Shown one piece after another: positions 49,238-58,115 of a stretch of DNA of 64,000 bases. A program made the position numbers and the translations under genes. The stretch lies in contig NZ_BORW01000023.1 of assembly GCF_018333375.1 (NCBI RefSeq), positions 19,320 to 83,319 of the forward strand, read 5' to 3'. Position 1 is the first letter of the stretch, and each line of letters begins with the position of its first letter. The notes under the pieces are model-generated. The model saw nothing but the letters and a program-made list of their open reading frames with translations. It was not told the DNA's origin and did no database searches. Source of the stretch: Paenibacillus cookii (lineage in GTDB: Bacteria; Bacillota; Bacilli; Paenibacillales; Paenibacillaceae).

Positions 49238-50398
49238 TTGATTTCGACTACCGATCAGGATTGCATTCATGAACGCGCCGATCGGCGTATGGAGCCTTTT
49301 TACTGGATACTTACCTTCGAGGTCATGACGTTCGTGTTGGCGCTTGGCGCCGGGCTTGTCATAGGCCCGCTGTACTGGGCCTACAGGTACCAATCCTGGG
49401 CCTTCCTGCTGCTGATCCTGCTGGTGCCGGGGTTCTGGCTGATCCGGTTCTCCGTCCGCTACTTGCGGTCCGCGATTCGCAAAAACCGTCTTCTAAGCCG
49501 GTACAGATTGTGCCGCGACCGGATCGAATACCGGATATACCATCATCCCGATCCCGAAGTCAGCGAAGGGACGATCCCGCTGGATCGGGTTGAACGGATT
49601 TACGTTTCGTATTATGTGGCGCCGTACCATTATGCCTACCGGAAAAGCAAATTCAACGAACACCAGCCGATGTATCATATTTTGCCGATGATCAACGTCG
49701 TTTACCGGGAAGAGACGGACCGGCGCGTGCTGGGCGTTCCCTTTTTCGAATATTTCGACGCCGAGCAATGGCTGAAAGAGCTGCAAAGCCGGGACATTCC
49801 GATTTGGGCGACCGCCGTGATGCCAAGTGCCCTGCCAAAAGAGGAGCAGCTGCCGCAGCTTGAAGACGAATCCAATTCAAGGCCTTTTCCGTTCCACCAT
49901 CATTTGCAAAAGGAACTGGAGCAGCTTGTCAGGGAAATCGAACACGGCAGACCGGGGCAAGCCGCCAGTGCAGAGGGCCCTTCCCAGCAGGAGGCCGGTA
50001 CTCGCCATCCCGCAGGGATCAAGAGATTCAAGCCGCAATGGACGACACCGATCATTTTTGCGCTTTTATTCGCTTTCGTATACGTTTTTCTTAAAATTGC
50101 CTTAAAGGGGAGCATTGCATCGGACGGCGTCGGCATTTGCTTTGCCGTTTCGCTCATCGGCGGAATAATCTATCTGTTTTTGGCAAAACGACTGACGTAC
50201 TGGGTTCCGCTGCGTTATGCCCTCCTGTTGTTTTTCGGATGGGCCCTGATCGGCGCAATGATGCCGGAAACCGATACCGGGGCCGGCGAAGAGTATTACG
50301 TCTCCACGTTGACGGCCGCCATCTTCGCAGCGTTTGCCATCTGGCCGGTCTTCGGCATCCTGTACTGGATTCGCCGCAAGCGCCGGGGCCGCTCTTAA
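49238..50398 (+). CDS. Uncharacterised membrane protein, 386 aa
   Basis: A 386-residue protein with two N-terminal membrane helices (about 22-65: WILTFEVMTFVLALGAGLVIG and FLLLILLVPGFWLIRF), a cytoplasmic domain of about 200 residues and four or so C-terminal helices (about 268-380). The soluble part starts like a bacterial PH-type domain (RYRLCRDRIEYRIYHHPDPEVSEGTIPLDRVERIYVSYY), in which a short sequence wraps a beta-barrel. It includes a low-complexity region rich in Glu, Gln, His and Pro (PQLEDESNSRPFPFHHHLQKE). The start is TTG 49238, 6 nt after GGGAGGG; an out-of-frame ATG at 49234 stops after 12 codons. It is followed by another small membrane protein gene 60-78 bp later, so the two probably form an operon. 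Function unknown. Confidence 0.8.
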   Translation: MISTTDQDCIHERADRRMEPFYWILTFEVMTFVLALGAGLVIGPLYWAYRYQSWAFLLLILLVPGFWLIRFSVRYLRSAIRKNRLLSRYRLCRDRIEYRIYHHPDPEVSEGTIPLDRVERIYVSYYVAPYHYAYRKSKFNEHQPMYHILPMINVVYREETDRRVLGVPFFEYFDAEQWLKELQSRDIPIWATAVMPSALPKEEQLPQLEDESNSRPFPFHHHLQKELEQLVREIEHGRPGQAASAEGPSQQEAGTRHPAGIKRFKPQWTTPIIFALLFAFVYVFLKIALKGSIASDGVGICFAVSLIGGIIYLFLAKRLTYWVPLRYALLLFFGWALIGAMMPETDTGAGEEYYVSTLTAAIFAAFAIWPVFGILYWIRRKRRGRS

Positions 50399-50475
50399 CA
50401 TGAAAAGCCGGTCGGACTTGGAGCACAAGCAAAGCAAGATGAAAGGAGGCGTCGGCACTGTCGCTCTTTACGGAA

Positions 50476-50994
50476 ATGTTTTTTTCCAAGTGGCATCTGA
50501 TTACCCTTGTCCTGATCGTGATCGCTTGGGTGGCGCTGATTGCGGGCGGATATGAACGGCGCGTGGTGCTCCGCAGCGGTTTCGGGGCGGTCGTCATGCT
50601 GTACATCGTTACGACGATTCCCATCGCTACGATCACGTACAACGAAAAATCGATGGAAATGAAAATGCGCGCGGAAGTCGCCCGCCACTATGAATATAAA
50701 ATGGAGCAGCTCGGCGATTCCGTCCGCGATATCGACCGTTTGGCGCTGGCCGCCGGGTCGTTCCGCGATGACAAATCATTCAAAATCAAATTATATGCCG
50801 GAAATTACAACGATTCGTACCGATTCACGGGAACTTTGATCGTCACAACCTATGATGAGCAGGACAAAGAGCTGGATCGGAGAACCTACGAAAAAGTGAC
50901 CGTTGAACCCGGCGAAGTCAAGGAAATCGATACGTATTATTCCTCAACGTCGTTCGAAAGGTATAGATACGAATTTATACCGCAAAATGAATGA
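50476..50994 (+). CDS. Uncharacterised membrane protein, 172 aa
   Basis: A 172-residue protein with two N-terminal hydrophobic segments (about residues 6-28 and 32-55: WHLITLVLIVIAWVALIAGG and RSGFGAVVMLYIVTTIPIATI) and a soluble C-terminal part of about 115 residues that is charged and probably beta-rich (FKIKLYAGNYNDSYRFTGTLIVT; TVEPGEVKEIDTYYS). The C-terminal part looks extracytoplasmic in the style of FxLYD-type or DUF-type envelope proteins. ATG 50476 gives 172 residues, but the AAGGAGG ribosome binding site (50443-50449) is 26 nt upstream of it; an in-frame CTG at 50458 is at ideal distance and would add six residues. It follows the 386-aa membrane protein gene and probably shares its promoter. 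Confidence 0.75.
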   Translation: MFFSKWHLITLVLIVIAWVALIAGGYERRVVLRSGFGAVVMLYIVTTIPIATITYNEKSMEMKMRAEVARHYEYKMEQLGDSVRDIDRLALAAGSFRDDKSFKIKLYAGNYNDSYRFTGTLIVTTYDEQDKELDRRTYEKVTVEPGEVKEIDTYYSSTSFERYRYEFIPQNE

Positions 50995-51030
50995 CGCTTG
51001 GAAGGGTATCGATTCGTTGCATGCATGACG

Positions 51031-51066
51031 CAAGGGGCGCCCCTCGGGTGCCCCTTGGCTTTATTC
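51031..51066 (+). terminator. Probable terminator of the membrane-protein pair
   Basis: CAAGGGGC ... GCCCCTTG hairpin followed by GCTTTATT; weak T run. Confidence 0.6.
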
Positions 51067-51179
51067 TGGTCATTCATGTGTTTCTCCCATCTTTCGCCGC
51101 AGTGTCTTGCGAAATCACACTTATTTTTTTAAAAAAATCGGCCTAACCTTAACGTAATGTTCGTAACCATCCATTCATG

Positions 51180-51217
51180 AAAAACAGCCCCCGCAGTAAC
51201 CCGCGAGGGCTGTTTCG
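51180..51217 (-). terminator. Terminator of the second SLH-protein gene
   Basis: AACAGCCCTCGC / GCGGGGGCTGTT stem followed by TTTT on the minus strand, 30 bp after the stop codon. Confidence 0.85.
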
Positions 51218-51246
51218 ATTTTGCCAGATCGTAAAAAACACAAGGC

Positions 51247-54200
51247 TTAGTCAATCAATTTCGTGACTTTCAATAGGCGTTCCATCAAGGCCACCGTCTC
51301 GGCGCGCGTCATTGGCGATTTCGGAGCCAAATCCTTTGCGTTGCCTTGGGCAATGCCTTCGGACAGCAGCGTCGCCACGGATGGCTTCGCCCATTTGGCT
51401 ACATTGGACCCATCCTGGTATCCTGCAAGCAGGCTATTGATCTCGGCCTCGCTGATGGCGTGGCCCGGACGGATCAATTGATAACCGCGGGCAATCATCG
51501 CCATGCCTTCTTCACGCGTGATATTCTGGTTGCCACGGAACGCGCCGTCGTCGTAACCGAGGACGATGCCGAATTCGCTGGCGATGGAGATGGCGCTGCG
51601 GTACCAAGCATCGGATCGTACATCGTCAAACGTATTCTTCGGTTCCTCCTGGCGCATCAATCCGAGTCCCAAAACAACGATTTCCGCAAATTCGGCGCGG
51701 GTTACGTTGCGGTTCGGCGAGAACGTATTGTCGCCATTTCCTTCCAAATCGAGCCGGGCCGCGATGTTGTTGACGTTGCGCTGTGCCCAGTGGGTTCTCA
51801 CATCATCGAAATCTTGAGGATTCCAAATAACGGAGTAGGTTCCGCTGCTGCGCAGATCATGGATTTCCGCATAATAACGGTTGCCGATTTTCGTGACGAC
51901 CGTCGGCAAATGGAATACAGTTCCGTCCGGGTTGACGACCACGCCGGTCGTAATCCGGTTCGGATCGATGCCCTCAGGCAGTGCGATGTATTTCGCGGCA
52001 TATCCGTTTAACTGCCCGGATCTTACCGTAGAGCCGTTATGCGTAAAGGTCATGTCCAGGTCGACCGGATCGACCAACAGGTCGTATCCTTTGGTTTTCG
52101 CCTGGTTTTTGGCGTTTGCGATGACCGCGTCCGTAGAACGTTTAATGTCGATATGCACGGCGATATCGCCTGCTGCCGCGTTGCCCAGCTGCTGGACGAT
52201 TTTGCTTACATCCAGCTGCCCGCCCGGAACCGGATAAATGGCGAGCTGGTTGCCGATTTCAAGGCTGGCTTTTTTGTCGGCCAATTTTTGCACATCGGCT
52301 GCCGTCAAGCCGTCGACGCTCAGGCTGCCTTCGTTCGGGGATTGGATAGCAAGTTTTTGCCCATTTCCGCCAGATAAAATATCGTTCAGTTTAGAAGAGT
52401 CGACTTGAACGGACGTCTGCTTTCCGTTATCGGTTGTGGTCGTTTTGCCCGTGGCAAATGGCGTATCGTTGCCGTTTACGGACGTATCAATCCCGGAATT
52501 GCCGGATGGCGGTGTAGGCGTTGGGTTTGTCGTGCTTCCGCCGCCGTTATTCCCGCTGTTGCCGCCGTTGCTTCCGCTGAATTCTCTATAGATCGTAATC
52601 GTATATTCTTTGACATTGTTATCCGCATCCGTTACCCGAACGACGATCGTATTCTCGCCTGCATGCAGCGGAAGCTTGTCGCTTGCCGTGCCATTAGCCG
52701 TTTTCGTGAACGGAGCGCCGTTGAGCGAGATTTCGATTTTGGAATTCGGATCAAACAACTCAGGGTTAATCGTCACGCTATAAACATCGTTCGTAACGGA
52801 AGCCTGATATTTTGTTGCGCCATTAAATGGTGGAGACAACGGGATTTTCGTTCCGTCCCAGCTGTTTACCTCCAGCCCGGCAAGCGCAGTATGATCCGTC
52901 GTGTCGACTTGAATGTCTTTTGCGGCTTTGGACACCTTGGTGTCTTTTTCGGTTGCTGCTTCTACTTTATAATTTTTTCCGTTTTCCAGCGGCTTGGATG
53001 GCGTAAAGCTCCAGTTGCCGTTCGGATCGGCCGTCACGATTTGCACATCGATCTGCGCCCCGGACTCATCGTAAACGGCAACGGTTACCGTCGCGCCCGG
53101 CTCGGCCGAACCTGTAATTTCCGGCTGCGCGGACGTTACCTTCTCGCTGGCAGGCCCATCAATGGAAAGTTCGGGCAGGACGGTATTGACGGTCAAATCT
53201 TTGCGTCCCGTCGAGGTCTCGAGCTGATCCCTTTTCGCGCTGACCTCGTAAGTGTATTTGCCGTCTTTTAATCCCGGTTCGGGAACGTAGCTCCACTCCC
53301 CGTTCGGGCCGGCCGTCACCTCGACCGGTTGTCCAACGACGTTGCCGGCTTCGTCATAGACAGCGACCGTTACCGTCGCGCCAGGAGCGGATACGCCGCT
53401 AAACACCGGTTTTTCTGTATAAACAGTGTCGCCGCCCGGTTTTGTGACCTCCAGCTTGAGCTTCAGGTTGCCTTGCGCCATTTTCACAGCTTTCGTAGCC
53501 GCGTCCACATCGGCTTGGGTTTTGCTGGTTTGGTTCAGGATGTTTTTCGCGTCTTCCAGCGCCTTCTGGTACTCCTTCCAGCTGGCTTCGTCATAATCCG
53601 CTTGTTTCAGATCATCGCCGTTTTTGATCGCCTGGTTCAATTCGGTGACATCGACGAAGTTGACCGTTTTGGTGGCGCTGATTTGGATATTGTTATCGTT
53701 AGGCATGCCGCCGTACTCGACGATGTAGCCCGTAACGGACTTCGTGGGAGCATAGTCATTCCATTTCCCCGGTTTTGAACCCGGTCCGAAAATATGAGCG
53801 ACGTATTCACCGCCAGTGTCATTGGGCTCGCCGTTATCCCAGTTTGTATATCTGTTCTCTACTGGGCCATGTACTGGTGTTACATAATACCCCTGATAAA
53901 ATTGCAAACCTTTGCCGCCATCCTCCAGTCCTTCCGGACCCGTGACCCAGCGCCAATCTCCATTTTGCCTCGCTTCGCCGTTTTTCCGTTCAATGTCCTC
54001 CGCACCAATCCAGCCGAGACCTTGCGCCTTTTCCGTTACGAAGTTGTTTTCTTCCTTGGAGGTAATCGTCACTAGATACCCTTTACGCCCGAAGTATTCC
54101 ATCTTTTCTGCGGCCGTTTTCGCATTATTCCAGGTAATGGCGGAACCATTGTTGATATATTCATAAAAATGCCCGTTCACGTCAAACGGCAGCGCGCTGC

Positions 54201-54651
54201 CAAGCGAAAACTTAATGGTTCTGTCCGATACCTTGCCTGAAGCAGGCGTAAACAAAACGCTGTTCAGCGCATCGATGTACTGCTGAGCGGTTGCGGCTCC
54301 CGTTAATTTAAGGATCCCGTTCTGAGCGTTATACTCGCCCTTGATTTCGTTGGTATCCGTAAATTCCAGCTTGTCCCCCGGTACAAATCCTTCAATGATT
54401 ACCGTTGCCGCATCCAAAGGCTTATCGTAATCAATGGACAAATTTTTATCGATGATTACGCTTTGGGCTGACCCATTTCTGTCGTAGTTTACGCTGGTTG
54501 TCCCAACCGACGTCTTGATGGCCTCACCTGCCGCTGCCGCGTTTGCCGTTAGCGGAGCAAACCCCGCAGGCAGTCCGCCTACGGTTAGCGCGCAGGTCAA
54601 CAATACTGCCGCCGGCTTTTTCCATTTCAACTTACTTTTTCGTGTAGACAC
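51247..54651 (-). CDS. SLH surface protein with C-type-lectin-like, FIVAR, Ig-like and cadherin-like domains
   Basis: A 1134-residue exported protein (GTG start at 54651, 9 nt after GGGGGA; an ATG at 54672 would add seven residues). Signal peptide: about residues 1-40 (KPAAVLLTCALTVGGLPAGF). Residues about 158-314 form a C-type-lectin-like domain with the calcium/sugar motifs EPN at 275-277 and WND at 297-299 and no cysteines. A FIVAR-type helical repeat follows (about 335-400), then two Ig-like bacterial repeats (SAPGATVTVAVYDEAGNVVG; AEPGATVTVAVYDESGAQID), a cadherin-like beta-sandwich (about 590-700), a Gly/Ser/Asn-rich linker and a poorly conserved region. Three C-terminal SLH domains (about 960-1130) anchor it to secondary wall polymer. 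It may bind an extracellular glycan. It is monocistronic. Confidence 0.9.
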   Translation of the reverse strand: MSTRKSKLKWKKPAAVLLTCALTVGGLPAGFAPLTANAAAAGEAIKTSVGTTSVNYDRNGSAQSVIIDKNLSIDYDKPLDAATVIIEGFVPGDKLEFTDTNEIKGEYNAQNGILKLTGAATAQQYIDALNSVLFTPASGKVSDRTIKFSLGSALPFDVNGHFYEYINNGSAITWNNAKTAAEKMEYFGRKGYLVTITSKEENNFVTEKAQGLGWIGAEDIERKNGEARQNGDWRWVTGPEGLEDGGKGLQFYQGYYVTPVHGPVENRYTNWDNGEPNDTGGEYVAHIFGPGSKPGKWNDYAPTKSVTGYIVEYGGMPNDNNIQISATKTVNFVDVTELNQAIKNGDDLKQADYDEASWKEYQKALEDAKNILNQTSKTQADVDAATKAVKMAQGNLKLKLEVTKPGGDTVYTEKPVFSGVSAPGATVTVAVYDEAGNVVGQPVEVTAGPNGEWSYVPEPGLKDGKYTYEVSAKRDQLETSTGRKDLTVNTVLPELSIDGPASEKVTSAQPEITGSAEPGATVTVAVYDESGAQIDVQIVTADPNGNWSFTPSKPLENGKNYKVEAATEKDTKVSKAAKDIQVDTTDHTALAGLEVNSWDGTKIPLSPPFNGATKYQASVTNDVYSVTINPELFDPNSKIEISLNGAPFTKTANGTASDKLPLHAGENTIVVRVTDADNNVKEYTITIYREFSGSNGGNSGNNGGGSTTNPTPTPPSGNSGIDTSVNGNDTPFATGKTTTTDNGKQTSVQVDSSKLNDILSGGNGQKLAIQSPNEGSLSVDGLTAADVQKLADKKASLEIGNQLAIYPVPGGQLDVSKIVQQLGNAAAGDIAVHIDIKRSTDAVIANAKNQAKTKGYDLLVDPVDLDMTFTHNGSTVRSGQLNGYAAKYIALPEGIDPNRITTGVVVNPDGTVFHLPTVVTKIGNRYYAEIHDLRSSGTYSVIWNPQDFDDVRTHWAQRNVNNIAARLDLEGNGDNTFSPNRNVTRAEFAEIVVLGLGLMRQEEPKNTFDDVRSDAWYRSAISIASEFGIVLGYDDGAFRGNQNITREEGMAMIARGYQLIRPGHAISEAEINSLLAGYQDGSNVAKWAKPSVATLLSEGIAQGNAKDLAPKSPMTRAETVALMERLLKVTKLID

Positions 54652-54803
54652 GATCTCTCGTCCCCCAATCATATTTTCGGAGAAATCGCCTTGCTCTTGA
54701 TGAGTGGCTCTTTCGACCGAATGCCGCAATTTCTCCCTTCTTACAGTGTAGCAACCGGGGCTATACAAAACCTATACAGGCTATTCTGTGAGCATTTAGA
54801 GAG

Positions 54804-54841
54804 AAAGGGATGCCCCAATTTAGTCGGAGCATCCCTTTTTT
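54804..54841 (-). terminator. Terminator of lacZ
   Basis: AAAGGGATGCTCC / GGGGCATCCCTTT stem with A/T-rich flanks, about 60 bp after the lacZ stop. The T run is better on the plus strand, where no gene is upstream, but the minus-strand flank (CTTTCTCTCT) is also U-rich. Confidence 0.7.
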
Positions 54842-54900
54842 CAATTTCTATAGCTGCTTACACACATACGCACGTCACTGGGCTCCGATCTCCCGATCCC

Positions 54901-57900
54901 CTACTCGTCCTCGCCAAACACCGGCTGAATCGTCACCTCGAACGTAAACGACTTTTCATTCAGCCGATATTTCTCCATGAGACGCGGTCCGCAGGAGTTG
55001 GAGCCGACGCCGCTCATTTTGTAGTCGAGATGGACAATCGTTTCGTCGCGGCGCACCAGATCAACGTTATGCCGGGCTGCCGTCAGGTCTTCCGGCGTAT
55101 AATGGCTCGCATTGAAGGAAAAGCGGTCAGGCCCCGCAAATCGCAGCCCCATGCCCAGAGAATTGCTTACCACCGCCCATTCGGTATGATAACGGGAGCC
55201 GTTTTCCTGCGGCATGATGTAATCGGTATGCATCTGGTCGACGCTCGTATCATACACGTCCCGCTTCACGCTCAGCTTCTTATCGATGTAGCTCTCATGC
55301 GGCCCCAAACCGTAATAGGTGACGGCCTCGTTTCCTTTTGGCATCGTAAGCTGCAGGCCGAACCGCGGCAGGAAATCGACCGTTCCCCCGACTTCGACGT
55401 CGGTTCTAAGCGTAATGGATCCATCCGCGAAAACGGACCATTCGGCCGTGCCCCTCAGGATGTTCCGGATCGAATATCCGCCCATGGAATAACTCACTTC
55501 GATCGTCACCCGGTCGTAAGCAGGCTGCTGCCAGCTTACGCTGTACACCTTCGTCACGGCCCGGTCCAGCCCGGCGTTCGCCCAGGCATGTTTTTCGTTG
55601 CGGTCATTGTCGGTGGGCGCCCGCCATACCTCGAAATGCGCCGGAGCGGCAAGCATGTTGACGCCGTGCTTCGTGATCCCCGTGAAGGTGCCCAGACTCA
55701 AGTCGAACGTGTGCTTGAAATCGAACCCTTCGATGACGAGCAGCCGCCCTTCTTCAGCGGCCTGAACCGATTTTGCAGGACCCCATGCCCCGCCTTGCTC
55801 CGCTGCTGCACGAATCGTCCGCGGTCTGACTTCAAATTGCATGCTTGCAATCCCGTATCCCGCTTCCGCCCAAACCTGATCTTCGTTCAGGACCACGATA
55901 AACTCCAGATCGACGGCTGCAGCTATCGAGGCGGGAATATTCAAGTCGACCGTCACCTCCGCGCTTGCATGCGGGGCAAGCTCCGGCACGGCGAGTTCCC
56001 CCTGCGCAAGCAGCGTGCCTTCGGCTTTCAAGCGGTAGCGGATCGCAAGCTTGCCCAGCGTGCTGAAATCATAGCGGTTCGTGATGCTGAAACGCCCTTT
56101 CGCCGCATCGATCGCTTCGATCTGCACCGGAGCGTAAATCGCCTTCAGTTCCAAAAGCCCGATATTCGGCTTGCGGTCCGGGCTGACCAACCCGTCGAGG
56201 CAGAAATTGCCGTCATGCGGTTTCTCGCCGAAATCGCCGCCGTATCCATAAAACGGCCTTCCGTCTTCGGTATAGGTTTGAATGCCGTGGTCCACCCATT
56301 CCCAGACGCAGCCGCCCATCAGCTTCGGATAAGCATAAATGATCTCCCAGTAGTCTTTGAGATCGCCCGGGCCGTTGCCCATCGCATGTCTGTATTCGCA
56401 GAGAAACATCGGTTTTCGTTTGCCGCCGTCCTTCGCATAAGCCTCCAAATCGGGGACGGACATATACATGCGGCTTTCCATGTCCAGGCAGCTTTGATCG
56501 AATTCTTGCTCCGGATCATGGGCTGCGCTTTCGTAATGTACGAGCCTGGACTGATCGCGGGCATGCGTCCATTCGGCCATCGCGACATGGTTCGGCCCGT
56601 AGTAGGATTCGTTGCCAAGCGACCAGATGATGACGGAGGCATGGTTTTTGTCCCGCTCCACCATGCGGATTTGGCGATCCAGGAAGGCTTCCTTCCACTC
56701 CGGATTTTTCGGGAAGCTTCGGTTGTCTTTCGTGCCGTAATAAAGCGAAAAATCGCCGTGGGACTCCAAATCGGCCTCGTCGATCACGTAAAAGCCGTAC
56801 TCGTCGCAAAGATCCAGAAAACGCGGATCATTCGGATAATGGGAGGTGCGGATCGTGTTGATGTTATGCCGCTTCATCAGCTTCAAATCCTCGATCATAT
56901 GGCGGAGCGGTATCGTTTGGCCGAGCTCGGGATGGGAGTCATGACGGTTGACACCTTTGAGTTTGATGTCTTGTCCGTTAATACGGAATACCCCGTCTTT
57001 GATTTCGATACGGCGGAAACCGACCTTGAAGCGCAGGACTTCCTCCCCGCTCGAAACAATAACCTCGTACAAATGCGGTTGTTCGGCGTTCCAAAGCATG
57101 GGCGAATCCACCGGAAGGTCGAAGGCATGTTTTCCGTCCACGTCTCCGCGCTGATTCAGCAGTTCCCGCCCGCTTGGATCCGTCAGCAGAACGTCAACGG
57201 ACGCGGCGCCGGTGGTATCCACCTCCACCTGGATCCGTGCCGACTTCAGATCCTCGGCAAGCTCTGTTCGGCAGAACACGTCGCGGACATGGGCTTGATC
57301 GCGTGCCAGCAGGTACACGTCCCGGAAAATGCCGGTGTAACGCCACTGATCCTGGTCCTCCAAATACGAACCGTCGCACCACTTTATTACCATCACGGCG
57401 ATTTTATTGCTGCCTTGGCGCACGTGGGGGGCGATGTTAAACTCCGCCGGGACGCGGCTCCCTTGGCTGTATCCGACGTATGCGCCGTTTATCCACAAAT
57501 AAAAGCAAGCGTTTACACCCTCGAACATAATATACGTGTCTTTGCCGGACCATTCCGGACCGATCCGAAACTCCCTGACGTATAATCCGGCGGGATTGTC
57601 GTCCGGCACGTAAGGCGGATCATAAGGGAACGGATAATTGACGTTCGTATATTGAAGCTGGTCGTAACCCTGCACCTGCCAGCAGGAAGGAACCAGCAGG
57701 TCATCCCAACCCGATGTATCGTACCGTTCCCCGGTCCAATCGGTGTCGACATCCTTTGCGCGCGGGCGATAATTGAATTTCCAGCTGCCGTTCAGCGTTT
57801 GGTACCATGGCGAGCGTGCCCGTTTGCCGGAACGCGCGCTTTCCGTGTCTCCGTAAGGAATATAGGAAGCGCGGGCCTCTTCGCGGTTCTCTTGCAATAT

Positions 57901-57933
57901 TTTAGGATTCTCCCAATAAGGTTTTAAGGTCAC
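54901..57933 (-). CDS. lacZ: Beta-galactosidase, glycoside hydrolase family 2 (LacZ)
   Basis: A 1010-residue cytoplasmic enzyme of the usual LacZ length. It has five domains in order: sugar-binding jelly-roll (about 1-215), Ig-like domain (about 218-318), TIM barrel (about 320-615), a second Ig-like domain and the large C-terminal beta-sandwich (about 740-1005). The acid/base catalyst is E442 in IIWSLGNESYYG and the nucleophile is E513 in MFLCEYRHAMGNGPG. It hydrolyses terminal beta-galactosides such as lactose or plant oligosaccharides. The start is GTG 57933, with GAGGAG about 12 nt upstream. It diverges from an AraC regulator. No lactose permease or other galactoside gene is linked. Confidence 0.97.
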   Translation of the reverse strand: MTLKPYWENPKILQENREEARASYIPYGDTESARSGKRARSPWYQTLNGSWKFNYRPRAKDVDTDWTGERYDTSGWDDLLVPSCWQVQGYDQLQYTNVNYPFPYDPPYVPDDNPAGLYVREFRIGPEWSGKDTYIMFEGVNACFYLWINGAYVGYSQGSRVPAEFNIAPHVRQGSNKIAVMVIKWCDGSYLEDQDQWRYTGIFRDVYLLARDQAHVRDVFCRTELAEDLKSARIQVEVDTTGAASVDVLLTDPSGRELLNQRGDVDGKHAFDLPVDSPMLWNAEQPHLYEVIVSSGEEVLRFKVGFRRIEIKDGVFRINGQDIKLKGVNRHDSHPELGQTIPLRHMIEDLKLMKRHNINTIRTSHYPNDPRFLDLCDEYGFYVIDEADLESHGDFSLYYGTKDNRSFPKNPEWKEAFLDRQIRMVERDKNHASVIIWSLGNESYYGPNHVAMAEWTHARDQSRLVHYESAAHDPEQEFDQSCLDMESRMYMSVPDLEAYAKDGGKRKPMFLCEYRHAMGNGPGDLKDYWEIIYAYPKLMGGCVWEWVDHGIQTYTEDGRPFYGYGGDFGEKPHDGNFCLDGLVSPDRKPNIGLLELKAIYAPVQIEAIDAAKGRFSITNRYDFSTLGKLAIRYRLKAEGTLLAQGELAVPELAPHASAEVTVDLNIPASIAAAVDLEFIVVLNEDQVWAEAGYGIASMQFEVRPRTIRAAAEQGGAWGPAKSVQAAEEGRLLVIEGFDFKHTFDLSLGTFTGITKHGVNMLAAPAHFEVWRAPTDNDRNEKHAWANAGLDRAVTKVYSVSWQQPAYDRVTIEVSYSMGGYSIRNILRGTAEWSVFADGSITLRTDVEVGGTVDFLPRFGLQLTMPKGNEAVTYYGLGPHESYIDKKLSVKRDVYDTSVDQMHTDYIMPQENGSRYHTEWAVVSNSLGMGLRFAGPDRFSFNASHYTPEDLTAARHNVDLVRRDETIVHLDYKMSGVGSNSCGPRLMEKYRLNEKSFTFEVTIQPVFGEDE

Positions 57934-58007
57934 TTGGATTCCGACTCCTCTCGTAAGCGAACGATGGACGCATGCATTCCCAAGGGCATCGTCCCCGCTT
58001 CAGCGTT

Positions 58008-58022
58008 ATGTTATATTAACAT
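58008..58022. promoter_or_regulatory. Inverted repeat between lacZ and the AraC gene
   Basis: ATGTTA-TAT-TAACAT, a perfect 6-bp inverted repeat, lies directly downstream of a TATAAT (-10 box, minus strand 58021-58026) of the lacZ promoter, with which its end overlaps. The upstream -35 region is weak, as expected of an activator-dependent promoter. Confidence 0.5.
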
Positions 58023-58115
58023 TATAAAAGGGGCGTACCGCTTGATACAGAACGCGATTTTCTTATTTATTCAACGATTTTCACATCATGCCGCTATCGC
58101 CTGAGGGGTGGGAAC

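Noticed and set aside
54691..57585. Plus-strand open frame of 964 codons opposite lacZ
   Set aside because: Complete antisense to lacZ, no domain, composition of a shadow frame.
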